Below, piece by piece: positions 5,757 to 6,909 of a stretch of 6,909 nucleotides of DNA. Position numbers and translations under genes: made by a program. The DNA lies in NCBI GenBank assembly GCA_945926565.1, contig CAMELY010000071.1, positions 1-6,909 on the forward strand. The letters run 5' to 3'. The notes below the pieces were generated by a model, which was given only the letters and a program-made list of their open reading frames with translations, made no database searches and had not been told where the DNA came from. Source of the stretch: an uncultured Clostridia bacterium. GTDB taxonomy: Bacteria > Bacillota > Clostridia > Oscillospirales > Oscillospiraceae. Numbering within the stretch: position 1 is the first letter of the stretch; every line of letters begins with the position of its first letter.

Positions 5757-6695
5757 ATGAGACATTCAGACGCGATGACGCTGCAGAGGAAGCACGCGGG
5801 CTGGCGGTATTTCTGGAGAAACCGCTACCTGTATTTGCTTCTGGTGCCGTGTGTGCTCTACTTTGTGATATTTAAATATGTGCCGATGTACGGCCTGGTG
5901 CTGGCATTTAAGGATTTCAAGTTCTCAAAGGGAATCCTGGGCAGCGAGTGGGTCGGTCTGAAGAATTTCGAATACCTGTTTCAGCTGGATACGTTCTACA
6001 GTGTGCTGAAGAATTCCCTCTCGCTGAGTCTGCTGCGGCTGCTGATCTACTTCCCGGTTCCCATTATTCTGGCGCTGGCCCTCAATGAGATTCCCTTCCT
6101 GCGCTTCAAGCGGCTGGCGCAGACGACCATCTACCTGCCCTACTTTATCTCCTGGGTGGTCATCGGCGGAATTATGGTAAACCTGCTCTCTCCGTCCTGG
6201 GGCGTGATCAACAGCGTCATCAAGGCCTTCGGGGGAGAACCGATTTTTTTCCTGGGAAAGTCGCAGTACTTCCCGGGGCTTGTGGTGGGCTCCAGCATCT
6301 GGAAGAATGCGGGCTGGGACACCATCATCTACCTGGCGGCCCTGAGCTCCATCAATCCGGATCTCTATGAGGCGGCGGCAATTGACGGCGCCTCCCGGTT
6401 CCAGCGGATTCTGCACGTCACGCTCCCGGGCATCAAAAGCACCATTGTCATTCTGCTCCTGCTCAACATCGGCAATCTGATGACCAACGGCTTTGAACAG
6501 ATCTACATGCTGCAAAACGGCAGCAACCTGGCGGTTTCGGAGGTGTTTGAAACCTACACCTACCGGCTGGGCATCATCAACGGGCGGTTCTCCTTCGCGA
6601 CGACAGTGGGTCTGTTCAGCTCTGTGGTAGGCTTTACCCTGCTGTTCCTTGCGGACCGGGCGGCAAAGCTGATGGGAGAGGATGGTATCTTTTGA
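5757..6695 (+). CDS. ABC carbohydrate transporter permease, LplB type
   Basis: A 312-residue inner-membrane permease of a binding-protein-dependent sugar importer (CUT1, LplB-like). The N-terminal pattern YLYLLLVPCVLYFVIFKYVP followed by MYGLVLAFKDF (25-54) is typical of LplB. The EAA loop that docks the ATPase is present: YEAAAIDGASRFQRILHVTL with P-G after it (204-225; E205, A206, A207, G211, L223-P224). The C-terminus TYRLGIINGRFSFATTVGLF through RAAKLMGEDGIF also fits the family. About six membrane segments are visible and the length is normal. ATG 5757 is chosen because GAGAGG (5745-5750) sits 6 bases ahead and the protein then begins like its relatives. The frame is open further upstream to 5574, but that part looks like leader sequence. 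The partner permease follows with a 3-base overlap. The substrate is probably an oligosaccharide, but the sequence does not show which one. Confidence 0.93.
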   Translation: MRHSDAMTLQRKHAGWRYFWRNRYLYLLLVPCVLYFVIFKYVPMYGLVLAFKDFKFSKGILGSEWVGLKNFEYLFQLDTFYSVLKNSLSLSLLRLLIYFPVPIILALALNEIPFLRFKRLAQTTIYLPYFISWVVIGGIMVNLLSPSWGVINSVIKAFGGEPIFFLGKSQYFPGLVVGSSIWKNAGWDTIIYLAALSSINPDLYEAAAIDGASRFQRILHVTLPGIKSTIVILLLLNIGNLMTNGFEQIYMLQNGSNLAVSEVFETYTYRLGIINGRFSFATTVGLFSSVVGFTLLFLADRAAKLMGEDGIF

Positions 6696-6909
6696 AACGG
6701 AGAGAAAAGCGAACCGGCAGAAAAAACGAGTCGGGCTCCATGATCCGCTGCCGGTCGGACTATATCTTTGAGGGGTTCTGCACCCTGATTGTGGCGCTGT
6801 TTGCCATCTGCTGCCTCGCCCCCTTTGTGTATGTGTTTTTCACCTCCTTCATGACCTATGAGGAGTACCTGGCAAATCCCCTCCGAATTATCCCCCGGGA
6901 GTTCAGCCT
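6692..6909 (+). CDS. ABC carbohydrate transporter permease, LplC/YtcP (AraQ) type, 3' partial
   Basis: The first 72 codons run off the right edge. The sequence SDYIFEGFCTLIVALFAICC followed by LAPFVYVFFTSFMTYEEYL and IIPREFS matches the first membrane helix and following loop of the second CUT1 permease, which pairs with LplB as a heterodimer. The proposed start is TTG 6692, which overlaps the stop of the first permease (TGA 6693-6695). GGGAGAGGA (6674-6682) lies 9 bases ahead, so the two are translationally coupled. The alternative ATG at 6740 lacks a good ribosome binding site but would give a shorter tail closer to many relatives. A very basic N-terminus (K-R-R-E-K-R-x-x-R-K) precedes the first helix, consistent with a cytoplasmic start. 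The EAA loop is beyond the window. Confidence 0.85.
   Translation, partial: MKRREKRTGRKNESGSMIRCRSDYIFEGFCTLIVALFAICCLAPFVYVFFTSFMTYEEYLANPLRIIPREFS

Overview
The window looks like chromosomal DNA from a GC-rich gut-type member of the Clostridia, of the Oscillospiraceae kind. The genes are GC-rich while the gap between operons is clearly AT-rich. Ribosome binding sites are of the strong AAAGGAGGT type. The gene content fits the same group: a membrane-anchored GLUG-repeat surface protein and an LplB/LplC-type sugar ABC permease pair. The taxonomic assignment is an inference from style and gene families, not from a marker gene.

Left part (1-4333): one very large surface protein gene, open through the left edge, so its true start and signal peptide lie outside. 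It encodes a GLUG-type beta-helix in two blocks, interrupted by a helical hairpin insert with a Gly/Ser-rich middle. After this come an acidic spacer, an InlB/Listeria-Bacteroides-like beta repeat, a transmembrane helix, a short basic loop, a second transmembrane helix, and a roughly 400-residue C-terminal ectodomain that reads as two diverged tandem copies of one domain.

Middle part (4334-5334): two close-packed genes on the same strand, both apparently damaged. The first is the C-terminal half of an alpha/beta hydrolase (acetyl-esterase/HSL type) without its nucleophile. A good ribosome binding site and ATG 15 bases after the surface gene open a different frame that stops after 17 codons. 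The second is a PAP2-family phosphatase that keeps the third catalytic motif but has no first or second motif, as if an internal stretch were removed in frame. Either this operon is decaying or the assembly has collapsed here; the sequence alone cannot decide.

A 12-bp perfect hairpin with a T-run (5414-5446) ends this operon. The 422-base AT-rich gap (5335-5756) carries no convincing gene and holds two candidate promoters.

Right part (5757-6909): the start of a second operon, with a complete LplB-type ABC permease followed by the first 72 codons of an LplC/YtcP-type permease, translationally coupled through a TTG start that overlaps the previous stop. Together they would form the membrane channel of a CUT1-type carbohydrate importer. 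The solute-binding protein and ATPase are not in the window. I found no CRISPR array, RNA gene, insertion sequence or clear defence system.
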